NCBI GenBank assembly: GCA_013397935.1
Contig: VZRN01005893.1
Location: 1,101,902 to 1,165,901 of the forward strand
DNA: 64,000 nucleotides
Direction: 5' to 3'
Source of the DNA: Dasyornis broadbenti
Lineage: Eukaryota; Chordata; Aves; Passeriformes; Dasyornithidae
Each line of letters starts with the position of its first letter. The stretch's first letter is position 1. Shown here piece by piece: positions 47,801 to 59,102 of this stretch. A model generated the notes under the pieces. That model saw nothing but the letters and a program-made list of their open reading frames with translations. It ran no database searches and was not told where the DNA came from. The position numbers and the translations under genes are program-made.

Positions 47801-48246
47801 GGCAAGAAGCAGTGCTTGAAAAGTATACTTGATTGACTTGTAAGAACTTTTTTTTCCTCAAGATTTCAGTTCTTTCAAAAAAACAGCATGTGTCTTTCTC
47901 AGGTATTTATGGGTGCTCTGCTCTGTTGCTGAAGCATTAGCAGACTGACAACAATAAGCCCAGAGTGGATTCAAAATGCTGTTGTTTAAACATCCCCTAC
48001 TCCTGTACATATTGCTCATTCTGTATGCTGGAAATGGAATACAACTCTCCTTTTCTTGAAAAGTGTGTTCTTAACATAAACTAGATGCCTGTTTTTCTGA
48101 TTTGGAACATCTAAACTTTCACTTCATGAACAGTCATGAGTCAAAAACTGAAGAATATTATTGGCATGTTCTGAGTCGTATTGCTATTTTAATAGCTACA
48201 CATTACACTTGCACAGATTCTCACAAGAAAATGAATTACCTTCAGA
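44806..48246. other. Unassigned non-coding sequence
   Basis: No gene is supported. A strong-looking pyrimidine tract with acceptor ctttcttttttaccctacag ends at 46018, but no matching exon was found. A 16-bp palindrome lies at 45682-45697. Confidence 0.5.
45682..45697. repeat. 16-bp perfect palindrome with TTGCAA centre
   Basis: atgtgttgcaacacat is self-complementary and centred on a C/EBP-like TTGCAA core. It is a candidate dimer-binding site, but chance occurrence is plausible. Confidence 0.6.
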
Positions 48247-48310
48247 CAAAAAAGAAAAAGGAAAAAAAAAAGAAAAATAAAAAGAGGACAGAAAGAAAAA
48301 GGAAAAAACA
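48247..48310. repeat. A/G low-complexity tract
   Basis: More than 60 nt are almost entirely A and G (aaaaaagaaaaaggaaaaaa and similar). The Lys/Arg-rich open frame crossing it is spurious. Confidence 0.85.
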
Positions 48311-48702
48311 CCATGGTAGATGTTTTCCTAATCTTCTAACTCAAACTTTATAAAAAATCTTTCTGAAAATGTATTTTTGATCACTGGTAGTCTTTCTGTG
48401 GCCATTAAAATAAATGTGTCTAATGAATTTATAAAGGTTACACAAAATTTCATTTATCTGGATTTACAGTGCTTGGATACCAGGAAAGATCAAGGAATTA
48501 ATACTGGTTACATATAATGAGGTAATCAGGCTTTAATGAAAAGCAACAGTTATTAGATAATCAGTTCAGCCTGGTGACTATTGGTCTGTTATTGCAGGAC
48601 AAGAATAATTAAAGGGCACTTAAGGTATGGAAAAAAATGGCAGCCAGAAACTGATGTGCCTATAGGAGTCTCCAAACGACAGGCATTTAATAGCCCTTTA
48701 TA

Positions 48703-48718
48703 TGTTGCTATAGCAACA
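48703..48718. promoter_or_regulatory. RFX X-box-like palindrome
   Basis: tgttgctatagcaaca is a perfect 16-bp dyad with GTTGCY/RGCAAC half-sites separated by AT, close to the symmetric RFX dimer site. The usual central CC/GG is replaced by CT/AG, which may weaken binding. Confidence 0.4.
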
Positions 48719-48842
48719 CACTTTGATAACTCATCTGCCCACACCATAGTAAAACAAGGGGCACAGGGCTCCTCGGAAAGTGCAATCTCCTTTAAGCAGA
48801 TCTATAAGCATTGCAGATGAACAGAACTCTAAACATTCCTCC

Positions 48843-48854
48843 ATGAATATTCAT
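48843..48854. promoter_or_regulatory. POU-dimer (MORE-type) palindrome
   Basis: atgaatattcat exactly fits the MORE consensus ATGMATATKCAT, used by POU homodimers such as the POU3F class. The flanks extend the dyad to 14 bp. Confidence 0.4.
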
Positions 48855-49080
48855 GAACTAAGTTGTTTTTTGTTGCCTGCCTAGTCAGCAGTCACAAAAC
48901 ACATGGTGTGTGTTGGCAGCATCTTGCCTAGGTAGAGGGCTATGGACTGAGGCAATGGCAGGAACCAGGACCTGTGAGGCTGACTGACATTTCCATCTGC
49001 AGCGAAGGCTGGTAATTAACAGGAAGGAGTGTGCCTGCAGCATTGCACCATCTGCTAGGGAAACGGCTCAATAAGAAAGG

Positions 49081-50808
49081 AGCTGGATATCATCTCAGTG
49101 GTGGCTCGATCTGGTTCCGACATGAGGCTGGGCATCTGTTAGCTGAGGAGATAGGCTATTAGGAAATTCGACTGGGAATGAACAACATGGAAAGAGCACT
49201 CTGACCTAGCCCATAAAAGCATCTCTTCAGAAATGGTGTCTTTTTATCTTACTTACACAAGTCTTCTGAAAATGGTTTGCTGAGGGACCATTATGGATCT
49301 GTTTGAAGTAACACAATGGTTTCAAAAATGCTGCTTAATTCCGACACGAAATTCTTGAAATCAGGATACAGCTGTCATCTTTTGACAATAGAGCTAATTT
49401 CAGAATGAGGATATGAGGTTAAATTCCTTCTTCTGTTGTGTGTTTTTTGGGGGCAGGAAAGAAAATTAACTTCTAACTATTGTACAGTTTAACTCTCGGC
49501 ACACAGTAAATCTAGGACACTGGAATGGAAAATGTACAGAGATGAGTGCATAAAATCTTGTGATGTTTTAAAAGCAGGATTGCATAAAACACAACAGTCA
49601 GAAAGAACATTAATGTATGTTCTCAGTGTGTATATATATACATGTAAAAATAAATATATATGTAAGAGTTTCATAAACTCTTTTCTCTGATAGGAATTTA
49701 AGCAGTTTGTGGTTTGCAGAAAAAAGCTTTTGGGGTTGAATTTTGTACTTGAGGGCATTGAAAGAGGTTAGTTCTTTGTGCTGGGAGACTGATCTATATA
49801 CCCAGTTATGAATCCAAAATATTCTGACTGTAGATAACATTATTAAAGGCCTCTAAAGCATAATCAACTACAGTGTTTGCAGAAAAGAGAGTTTGATATT
49901 CCCCAGACCTCTAATAATGTGCAGATTCATCAAAGTTTGGGTAAATGTCTATGTTTTCATCTACTGACATTCTCAAAATTCTTTTGATGAGGAATGATCT
50001 TTCTACCCTTTTCCTCTTTCTCCCACAGTGCTGAGTGCAAGTGAGCCCATGTGTGTGTAGCAACATGTTCTGCTGATGTCATCACCGCTGCATTGCATCA
50101 GTGCCTGTGGACACAAATCAGTTTGGGGCTGTGTTTGTGCACCCATGAAGTGCTCAGACACCTACTGGTTTGCTGTAACTTAACGAGTGGAACAGCCACA
50201 GGCATCACTGTGTGTTTTATTTGCTGTCCATGGCAAGTGCAACACAATGTTTTAAAGCACTGTCACTGACTGCAGGATAAAGAAACTGCAATTCCACTGC
50301 ATTTTTTTTTGTTGAAAGCTTGATGGGTGCTGCAGCTTGGCTTTTGTTTGCTTGGACTGTGCTAACTTGGTTGTCAGAGTCACTGGGTGGACTGTAGTCA
50401 TCTGTGTGAGTTTTCCAGATTTGCCTACAGCCAGGGCACAGAGGCAGCATGCCAATAGACAGTTCTGGTCTTTCACGGGTCTGGTGTGACTTCATGTTGA
50501 AATTAAGCCTGTTGTCTACTTTTTAAATTCCCATCCTAAGTGGCATTCCCCTACAGAGCTCATAGGAAGGATTACATGCACAAATAATTGCTTAGAAAAT
50601 GAGCTCACATCAAGAACCCAGGCAAATAAACTGAATATCCAGTAGAGACAAACTATTTCTTATTATGGGAGATTAGAACATGGAAAGGAAAGAAGGTATG
50701 TCTCAGAAAGTGACAGAGATGTTTTCATAATTGTGGAGATGTATCTGACAAAAAAGAACAAAGTTTTACTTACACACATTTAGTATTTAGCTGTTGTGGG
50801 GTTTTTTC
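49081..50808. other. Unassigned non-coding sequence
   Basis: No gene is supported. An AT/TA-rich dinucleotide stretch lies at 49629-49664. A strong splice-acceptor-like tract ends at 50028, with a donor-like gtgagc 12 nt later. Confidence 0.5.
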
Positions 50809-50823
50809 TTTTTTTTTTTTTTT
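50809..50823. repeat. T15 homopolymer
   Basis: Fifteen T residues preceded by ggggttttttc, again the G-run plus T-run pattern. Confidence 0.95.
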
Positions 50824-51343
50824 GTCTGTTTCTCTACACAGATTTTAAACTCTTCTCTTTGCAAAAATAACTGTATATTGTTTTCTGGAAACACTGATGA
50901 ATATTTGGCTTTTCCCCATAATAGGAACCAACTTCTCCCCACAGAGATTGTACAGCTGTATTTATATTTCAACTCCATCCTTTTCAAGGGGAAACAGAAA
51001 CCCTTCAGGGTCTGCTCTCCTAGGGACGCAGGAACCAGTTATGTATAATGCAATTTTAACAAAAATTATTAGCACCACATATACCTTTGTCAAAATGTGT
51101 TCTGTGAAAGACTGGAAGGCCAGTCTAGGTGGATACAGCCAGAACACACAGTCTTTCTGCTGTTTCTGTCAATACCTTTTACAGGGATCCGTGCCAATTA
51201 GAGTGCTCACGAGTTACTCTGCTCCTACAGAGCTTCCTACTCACAAAACTACAGGCAACAATGCCCTTGTAGTAAAACCAACAGGCAAGAAAAAAGTGAA
51301 TTCAGGGGCTAATCAAGAAGAAATCACCATTATCTGTCCTCAG
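50824..51343. other. Unassigned sequence with a 155-codon open frame
   Basis: A plus-strand frame is open from about 50897 to 51364. It begins at an AUG, shows no domain, signal peptide or repeat, and its composition is unremarkable. It is the longest open frame outside the mobile elements, but one of this length is not improbable in the window. It is not called as a gene. Confidence 0.4.
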
Positions 51344-51371
51344 CAATTGAAGGCTGACAATTGAAGGCTGA
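51344..51371. repeat. 14-bp perfect tandem duplication
   Basis: caattgaaggctga is repeated exactly twice with no spacer. It is a recent duplication. Confidence 0.95.
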
Positions 51372-51508
51372 TCTACAGCCAGTAAAATGGACTAAGCTTT
51401 TTTATTTTTGGTTTCCCAAATATCTATTTTCTTGACAGCAGGTTCCTCACTATTCAATCAAGGGCAATATGTCTTCAGTCAACAATTTTCCCTTTTATTT
51501 CTTTTCTT

Positions 51509-51530
<22 letters not shown>
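51509..51530. repeat. (TG)11 microsatellite
   Basis: Eleven perfect TG units are followed by tatgtgtat. It is the longest dinucleotide repeat in the window. Confidence 0.95.
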
Positions 51531-51539
<9 letters not shown>

Positions 51540-52920
51540 AACACTGTTCTTAAAGCTCTTTGCAGCTGGTTGTCATCTGAATGACTGCCAATAGCCTCTG
51601 AGAGCACTACCCCCTCCAGAACACATCATTTGGCTCCCTGAGATTATTTACTAGTGAAAGCTCTGCATGCACAGAGTCGGTTGGATCTGACTCTCAGAGG
51701 GAAGAGCGGGGTGTGGCATTTTGGGGAATGAGCTAGTAGAGGAGACAGAAATACTGTTTGGCAAGTGAGAAGATGTGTCCTGCTGTTCTCTGAAGCCACA
51801 TGCAAAGGCAGGGTAGCCCAAGAAGGCCCAGAGGAACATGAATTTCTGATCAACAGAGTCCTAAAACAATGAGTAGTTTAACTAAAACACAGCATAGTCT
51901 TTCAGGAAGAAGATATTCTTGGAGATGGGGGAATAGAGAGAACAGTGGTAGTAGAAAAAGAATGGTGCAAATCCTTTTTAAATCCCACAGAAGGGTTAAT
52001 TGATTTCATTGGGCTTTCTCCTAGGTCTGAAATATTTACCTTGCAATGAAAATGATTTTAAACACACAGCTATTATTGTTTAGTTTGATATTAATTGAGA
52101 GTAAGTGGATTCAATCCCAGAAGATTTCAGCAATGCACTAAGTAAGAATTCATTTAGGTATCATTGCTACAAGGCTGAAATTCAGCACTGAGCTATTCAA
52201 CCACACACATGTTCACACACAGTCCCAGCATCCAGCTCCTATCAGCAATAATACACCCTGGTGTATTATTCTGTCCAGTGAGATGGATCCAGACTTTGGG
52301 TCCTGACATCCTCTTTAGTACAAAGCTTGAAAACATTCTTCGAGGGAAAGGTTCAGATGTAACTTTGAAAGGTCAAAATGCCAATTTGCACTTCCCTGAA
52401 CTGAAATAGTAGCCACCTAAATACAGCAGCTGGTAGTGCACTGAGTTAATACAATAGAAGGAAAATAAATGTTATTATTCATTATTTAAATTTCATTTGC
52501 ATGTGAAATCCTTTCAAACTTTTCAGAGGATGCTGAATCAACAGTACAAATGAGAATTTTGCTACCTCATTAATTCTATGATATAAATTTTAAGAACTGG
52601 GTCTGTTATCAGATGACACTTGTAACTCCAGATACACTGCCTGAAAGGGTTAAACACCTCTGCTTACCGAGTATGAAAGCTCAGTTTCTCACTTTCAGAA
52701 AATGATGAGTTTAACCCAGAGGAAGGGATGGGAGGAAACTTTGGGTACTAGAGATTTGAGCTCAACATGAAGACTCATGGCAGAATGATAGACAGGTATG
52801 ATTTCCCCAGGTTCACGCTGCAAAGATGGGATGGGCACACATCCAGGACCAGGGGCTTTTCTTAAAACTCCTAAGTCTGAATTCTACTTAAGAAGAACAA
52901 AACCTTCCGAAGTCTCGTTC
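51531..52920. other. Unassigned non-coding sequence
   Basis: No gene is supported. It contains the 24-nt quasi-palindrome at 52247-52270 and otherwise ordinary sequence leading into the GC-rich island. Confidence 0.5.
52247..52270. repeat. 24-nt quasi-palindrome (11-bp arms, 2-nt centre)
   Basis: aataatacacc (52247-52257) and ggtgtattatt (52260-52270) are perfect reverse complements separated by two bases. In DNA it could extrude as a cruciform. As RNA the loop is too tight for the innermost pairs. Confidence 0.85.
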
Positions 52921-53100
52921 CAAAAGCCTCGCTGCAGTTTGGCAGGGCGGCGTGGGCAGGGCTGTGCCGGAGGAGAGCCGCGGGGGCACGGGGAGGAGGG
53001 AGGCAGGCTGCATGGCAGGATGCTGCGGGGCTGCGGTGCCTTGGCAGAGCTGCGTGGGGAGAGTTCCCTCAGCACCTGCCCACATGCCGGCTGGCTCTAG
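52921..53100. promoter_or_regulatory. Short GC-rich, G-skewed island
   Basis: By hand count 127 of 180 bases are G or C (about 71%), with 80 G against 47 C on the plus strand and 11 CpG (observed/expected about 0.53). The surroundings are AT-rich. Six G runs of three or more occur at 52945, 52954, 52959, 52982, 52990 and 52998. Open frames on both strands reflect GC richness. It is too short for a classical CpG island. A lncRNA or alternative promoter, a quadruplex-forming element or an unrecognised repeat are all possible. Confidence 0.4.
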
Positions 53101-53152
53101 CCAGTGTCATTAGCCATTCATTCCATAAGCATTAAAGTCAGCCATAAAATGA

Positions 53153-53190
53153 TAAATTAAAAAAAAGAAAAAAGAAAAAAAAAAAAATAA
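53153..53190. repeat. A-rich low-complexity tract
   Basis: The tract is nearly pure A with three G, located just 3' of the GC-rich island. Confidence 0.9.
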
Positions 53191-53539
53191 GAGGCAAACC
53201 ACAACATAACAGAACAGTGAAGGGAAAGGGACTGTATTGTGTAAAACTTTAAAATACTTGAACTTCAGTGCTGAAGCCCAGCCCCTGCAGATGCAGAGAA
53301 AGAGTTTATGTGCATAAAGGCATTTAACTGTACAGAGAAGGTATCCATATATGTACAAAGCTTCCAGTGCTAGAGGATGAAAAGGGGAGGAAATAGAAGC
53401 TGAAGGTTTACTGTATAGTGAGGACAAAATGCTCAAAGGCCACTGCATTTGGAACATGTTGAAGTCAGTGTGATTCTCAATATCCATAATGAAGAAGAGA
53501 GGGGGTTTTTTGGGGTTTTTTTATTTCTTTTTTTTTTTT

Positions 53540-53576
53540 NNNNNNNNNNNNNNNNNNNNNNNNNNNNNNNNNNNNN
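53540..53576. other. Assembly gap (37 N)
   Basis: The gap is flanked on both sides by T runs, after a ggggttttttt segment. It is a homopolymer-associated gap. Confidence 0.99.
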
Positions 53577-56500
53577 TTTTTTTGCTTGCCTCAGTCATAG
53601 CACTAATTATTTAGTGGTCTTTCAAACCTTTTGTAATCTCAACTTGAGAAAACACTGAAAGATATTAATTCTTAGCCATGTGTCTCATAAATGAAGGCCA
53701 TTCTGCTATACTTAATGACAAGGCTGAGGCAGCAAGATGTCATTTGCTTTTTTCTCGGTTTTTAAATTGCTTTCTAAATGAACTACAGCTGTGAGGGCCA
53801 GGTGCTGTGATCCCTTTAGAAAGATCAGGAAATGATGAAATCCAAAATTTCAAAGTGTGATGGATGTCAGCTCCCGATTTGGTGTGTGTGTGAGGTCACC
53901 CCCATGCACCTGGTGCTATCTCCACAGCAGAATCACTTTATTGTGGAAAAAAAAAAAAAAGATGCACATGTCGAGTGTAAGAGTAACAATATGAGATGCA
54001 GTTTATAATTATCCCTTTGTTTTCTCCTCATCGAGATGGAAATGACGGATATACAGCGCGTGTGTTTCTTGTTCTAGGTGCTGCAGAGTATATTAAAGCA
54101 AGTTTTGAGTAAAATAACCAACATGGCTGGATGGTGAGATGAGCAGCTACCACATGGAGAATGCTATGTTAGAAAAATAAGAGCTCACTGACTAACTTTA
54201 CTCAATTAGAAATTGTAGCTGCAAGGTCAAGAACTCTATTAGCTAAATTTTATTTTATAGAATTTGGGCTTAGGAGGTGGTTGAGGTGCACTACAGAAAA
54301 CAATGCTTCTGTTGCAGCTACTCCAGGCTTTTTATCTAACTCTACAATAATTCCAGAAGATTGGTTGAAAGATTTTAAAGTGCACTGTTGAAATATTATT
54401 ACTGTCTTAATTGAAGAGATAACCTAATCCTAGAAAATCAGCCCCAGGAAGAGGGATGTTCTGTCAGGAAAGTGCACACAAAACATGGGCACCAAAAGCC
54501 GGAGTCCTGCTCTCTGATACCTTCATTTAGCATGTTGCTGTGTTGCAGCAGCCGCTGCAGATTCTGGGGTATTTGCAGACATTGCCAACTGCTTCCCCCA
54601 TTGTCCTTCTTTTTGTGCATTGGCCAAATTTCTCCTCTGAACCAGCACAAAGACTTATTCACGCTGGCAGTGCACCAAAATGATCCAGTCCACAGTACAC
54701 GAGATGTGTCAAATTCAGCCTCTGAACTGTACAACTCCAGCACAAATTAAACCATTCAGAGGCTGTATTCTCTGTTCTGTAATGATATGACAACTTCTGC
54801 TCAGTTTTGATATCAGAGAATTAAAAACAAAATAGCCTTATCCCAAGTTTTCCAGGGATGGGGATGTTTTTGTTGCAGAGTAATCCTTCTAAAAATGCAG
54901 TTTTACATTAAACACATCGAATTGCTGGACTCTATTAGAAGCTCATCCACCATTCTCAAAGCTCCTGCATTGTCAAGATGGATTAGAGACTTTTTGTGAA
55001 CAGGGCTTTCACTTCTAGTACATTGTCATTCTTAGGTAAAGCATCGTCAAAGCAGTGTGCAGGAATGTGAAGGAAAAATTAAATTACCGAGTATAAATGA
55101 AAACTTCAGAGCAGGGTCTCCAGATCTTTGAAATGAATGATCAGGATGTTTTCTTCACAAAATGCTATACTTATTACCTGTGGTGAAAATTCTTGGTTTG
55201 TTAGGAACTTTTATATGTTGATTACAGTAATATCACAGCATGTCAAAGAATTGTCTGCGAAACTCCAACTCAGATAAACAGTCTTAGGATTCTTGCAATA
55301 AGCCTAAATGAAGTATATTTAGTTACTTCTTGTCTGCATTTTGAAAAGAGGAAACATTTTGAAACATCTACATTAGAAGTCACGTTTACACCTTTTTTGC
55401 TGAGAAGGCCAAATGTTCTTTGCCTAACCCCATCAGTTTTTATGGTGTGTCAAATCCAGTGATAGTCAAAAGAATTTTGCATCACCTATCTACTCAAACA
55501 TTTCAGAGGATCTATTGTCATGAAAAAAGAACTGCAAGGAGGTCGTCTGACTGAGGGACAGACAAGGGATTGTTTGTAAGTAAGATGCAGCGAATTATGG
55601 GTACAAATGTCTGAATTCCTGATATAGAAGCTATAAATTTAGGATTTTTTTTATTCAACAAAAGAGTTAAACCCAGACTAGCTTCAAGACCTTCAGATTT
55701 ACAAAGAGATCATTTAGCCACTGAGATAGATGACAAGCCTTGGTCTCAGATTCCTGCTCAGTTTGGGAGGAAATTTTCTTTAATAATTTTGTTGATATTG
55801 GGATCAAAGGTACAAAGAGTGCATGAGGCTTTATGTCAGTGCAGTTCAACTATACCCCTACCCAGCTGATTTTTTACAGGCATTTGGTTCCAGGAAAAGG
55901 GATCCTTTACTTAGATCCAACTGTTCAAATACTGCAAGAAGACCCCACTCTTATTTCATGGCAAAGCATGCTTTTAAAAGACAATAGTGTTATGCATAGG
56001 AATGCCTGAACAAAGCCTGAGTAGCATTTTAAAATGCTCATAAATAAATGAGAAAAATATTAAAAATTTCAAGCATATTTCCCCTAAAATTTTAACAATA
56101 CATTTTGTGGAGAGCACCGTTCGACCATGAGCTGTAACTCTTTCCTAGTGCAGAGACCATTATTAAGAATTGGCAGATTCTGGGCTGCTATCCACTGGAT
56201 TCTGGTCTTTACGGTGTGTTTTGAAAGAAAAGCTAAAGACAGACAGAAACCGACACTAAACAAAATCCCTGGATTGAGATGCTTCTGGGTTATGAGGCTG
56301 TCAGTGTTACAAAACTCACTGCTCTGAAGATCAGTTCTGGAGATGCCTTTTTATCTGTATCAAAGTCTATATCAAAACTCCAGATTGAGATTTCATGTGT
56401 CAGAAATCCAGATCCAAAGTCTGTGGTTTGAACCTATTTCTGGTTTTCTGTTGCTTCAGTTTCCAGGAGACATTGTGAGAAAATAAACTCAGTGATACCT

Positions 56501-59087
56501 TGTGTAATGATAAACTAATTAAAATTTTAGAAAAAGGAAGGAGAAACTAGAACTGCACCACCCTTAAGTCTGATTGGAGCAAATCAATTGTTAACCCCTT
56601 GGGAAACACTAATTTTTCCAATACAGCTGCAACAAAGCAACTTTATCCATTCTCTTGTTTCTATTATTTAACAGCTTTATTGTAGTTTAAATGAAGGGAT
56701 TTTTAATGGTAAAAATTTCTTTTAAATTACCTGAATTAAATAATTTCAGCTATTTACTTTTCATTGTTAAAGTGTTTTTGTCATATTCCATTGTAATACA
56801 GCTTGATATAGAAGGAGAGAAGAATCTTTTGTAGACAGGTTTGAATATATGGTTCCACAGATCAGCTATTTGTTAATTTTATGCAGGCTGTCTCCAGTTT
56901 CTGCATCTCACAGTTTGGGCACAACAGGAGGTGACACTGTTAACTGTTACTCTTTTCACTTACTTTTTTTCCCCTAGCTGAACATAAACATATCATTACA
57001 CAGTTACACTACACTATATTTAGAGTTGATTTTTAACTATCTATTAGATAAAAAGATTTAAGCTGAGCTAAAATACCTGGAATGAACTAGGAAGGTCTAA
57101 CAGAAAGACACTACCCACAGAAATTCTGGTACAAGTAAGGTATTTCAATCATGCCATCTATTTCATTTGCTCCTGAGACTCCTCTGATGTGACTGAACAA
57201 ACTGGTATTGGGTCACTGCTGAGGGCTCCCTACATGGCAAAGGAACTTAGCCATCAACAGCAAGTTCCTGAGTCCTTTTTTCTCCCTGAGGGCATGGACT
57301 AGGTCTAAATTGTGAAATCTGTGAATGCTTTCTCAGTCTGACTTGGCATCCTGGAAACATCAGAAGGGGATCTGAGTCTGCTTCTTGCATATGTCTCTCC
57401 AACATCTGTCTCCTTGCAGTGAAAATAAATGTCTCAGGCCAGGGGGGAAGCTTTAGATATTCCAACAGTTCCCCCCAAGCTGGGATATTCATGGGATGAG
57501 ACTCAAGTCCATGCTGTGAAGCAAAACGGTTCCACTGCATAATGCAACCTGGTTGCCTAAGTTTCTGCAAATGTGTCTATATGCAATCATTAAAATCTTG
57601 GTGAGATTAAGTTATTGCTACTTTACCCCTGGCAAAAGACTTGCCAGATATCATGTCCCACAGAAAGAGGTTGCTCTGAACACTAAGATTTCCTCACAGC
57701 ATCTTTATTGGCTGGTATCATAGAAAGAGATGTAAGGAAGATGTGTTCATATACCCCATTTGGCAAATAAGTTAAAGAATTCACCTAAAAAGTGAGGTTT
57801 TTTTTTCACATTTCATCTGAACATGATCTGAAACACAGATTCAAGTGTCAGTCATCAGCATCTGAGCTGCATGTTTATGAACCAGATTGGCCTACTCTTC
57901 ACATGGATCTCTACCTCTGTACCCTGCAGCAATTACTTTGCTTTTTAAAATTATAAGACACACTGAAATTGACACTAAACCCTTCCACATACCAATTCAG
58001 TGCTGTAACTGCTGGTATAAAGATATCTTCTCTTCTGTTTGTTCGATGTTATTTTTTCCTGAGAAAAACATGTACCTGGTAAGTCATCTAGCTCTGAATG
58101 GCTGAAAGTGTTAAAATATAATCCATGTATTCAAACAGCTCTCTATGCTCTTCCACATTTGGATGCAATACTTACAATCAGAAATGTGCACACGCTACTT
58201 AAGAATGCAGCATTTGCCAGCAGTTCCCATAGCTGCAAATATGGTACCTTTCCCCTTTATTCTGAATGAGAATTATTGCAGGCTCATTATCATTGTGTGA
58301 TAGCTGGTAAGTGACTGGTTATTCAATGACTTATCCTTGGCTGCAATTCTCTGTTTATCCCTTGGGAAAGGAAACCAACTTTTTAATATACTTAGCAAAT
58401 TTACTTTGTTGGTGGCCTGTTTCTTATAGTGCAGAGGTTTTCCACAGGAAAAATGGAAAGCTATGAATAACTGCATGGACCAAAGCAATCTCTAAAGTAA
58501 TTGCATTAATTCAAATGAGGTCAGTTGAAGCATTAATTGGACTCTGTGATGCTTCAGTAATGTATCAGACTAGTTCAAAAGGCAAGTCAAACACCTGAGA
58601 TTGAATGTCTTTCTCTGGGAAACAGAGACTAAGTGGGGAAGCACCTATGCTGATGGTAACTGTTCTTCAAACGTATCCAAGTTGTTATATACTGTTTTTT
58701 GCATATTCGGTCTTAAACACAGCATGGAAAGGAAGTGCTACAAACATTGCCTGTCTTCGACATCTGTGCTCCACTCAGAGTCAAAGTGTCTGAGCATCCT
58801 TACACTGATCCTTAGACACCCTGAGCAAAAAAAAAAAAGAAATGCAGGCATTTCCTTCTTATGCACAGATAACATGGTGCCTATTTTTAAGAATGAGTTT
58901 AAGAATTGTTCCGCTTGTGGAAATGAACATCCAATTTCAAGTCATTACTTGAATTTTAATTTCCATGCTGGGTGCTGCTTCACCAGTGTATTGCCTTCAG
59001 AGAGTTGTGCTGTCCCCATTCTAACAAAATAATTAATAAGATATAGCTCTGAACTGCACCTGTGTTGTGGTATTGGTTTGGTTTTTC
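53577..59087. other. Unassigned non-coding sequence
   Basis: No gene or repeat family is recognised. An A14 run lies at 53947-53960. The segment 54438-54750 is open on both strands (about 100 and 92 codons) and is more GC-balanced. A minus-strand frame at 57570-57247 (107 codons) has no known domain. These are listed so that nobody mistakes silence for a check. Confidence 0.5.
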
Positions 59088-59102
59088 TTTTTTTTTTTTT
59101 TT
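59088..59102. repeat. T15 homopolymer
   Basis: Fifteen T residues preceded by ggtttggtttttc. Confidence 0.95.

Larger units (their letters stand above)
48560..49080. promoter_or_regulatory. Candidate enhancer with RFX and POU-dimer palindromes
   Basis: The interval has balanced, high-complexity sequence. It carries a perfect 16-bp palindrome tgttgctatagcaaca (48703-48718), which contains an X-box-like inverted repeat, and 125 bp downstream catgaatattcatg (48842-48855), whose core atgaatattcat fits the POU-factor MORE dimer site ATGMATATKCAT. RFX and POU3-type factors often act together in neural enhancers. Inference: this is a distal regulatory element. No gene is near enough in the window to name a target, and conservation could not be checked. 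Confidence 0.35.

Noticed and set aside
50897..51364. 155-codon plus-strand open frame
   Set aside because: It has no domain, no coding-like composition and no supported splice or promoter context. A rough estimate from stop frequency makes one frame of this length in the window plausible.
54438..54750. Segment open on both strands as a coding exon
   Set aside because: Opposite-strand openness usually reflects composition. No splice borders or protein motifs fit.
57247..57570. 107-codon minus-strand frame that reads like a soluble protein
   Set aside because: No family was recognised, and length and composition are within chance. A database search could reverse this.
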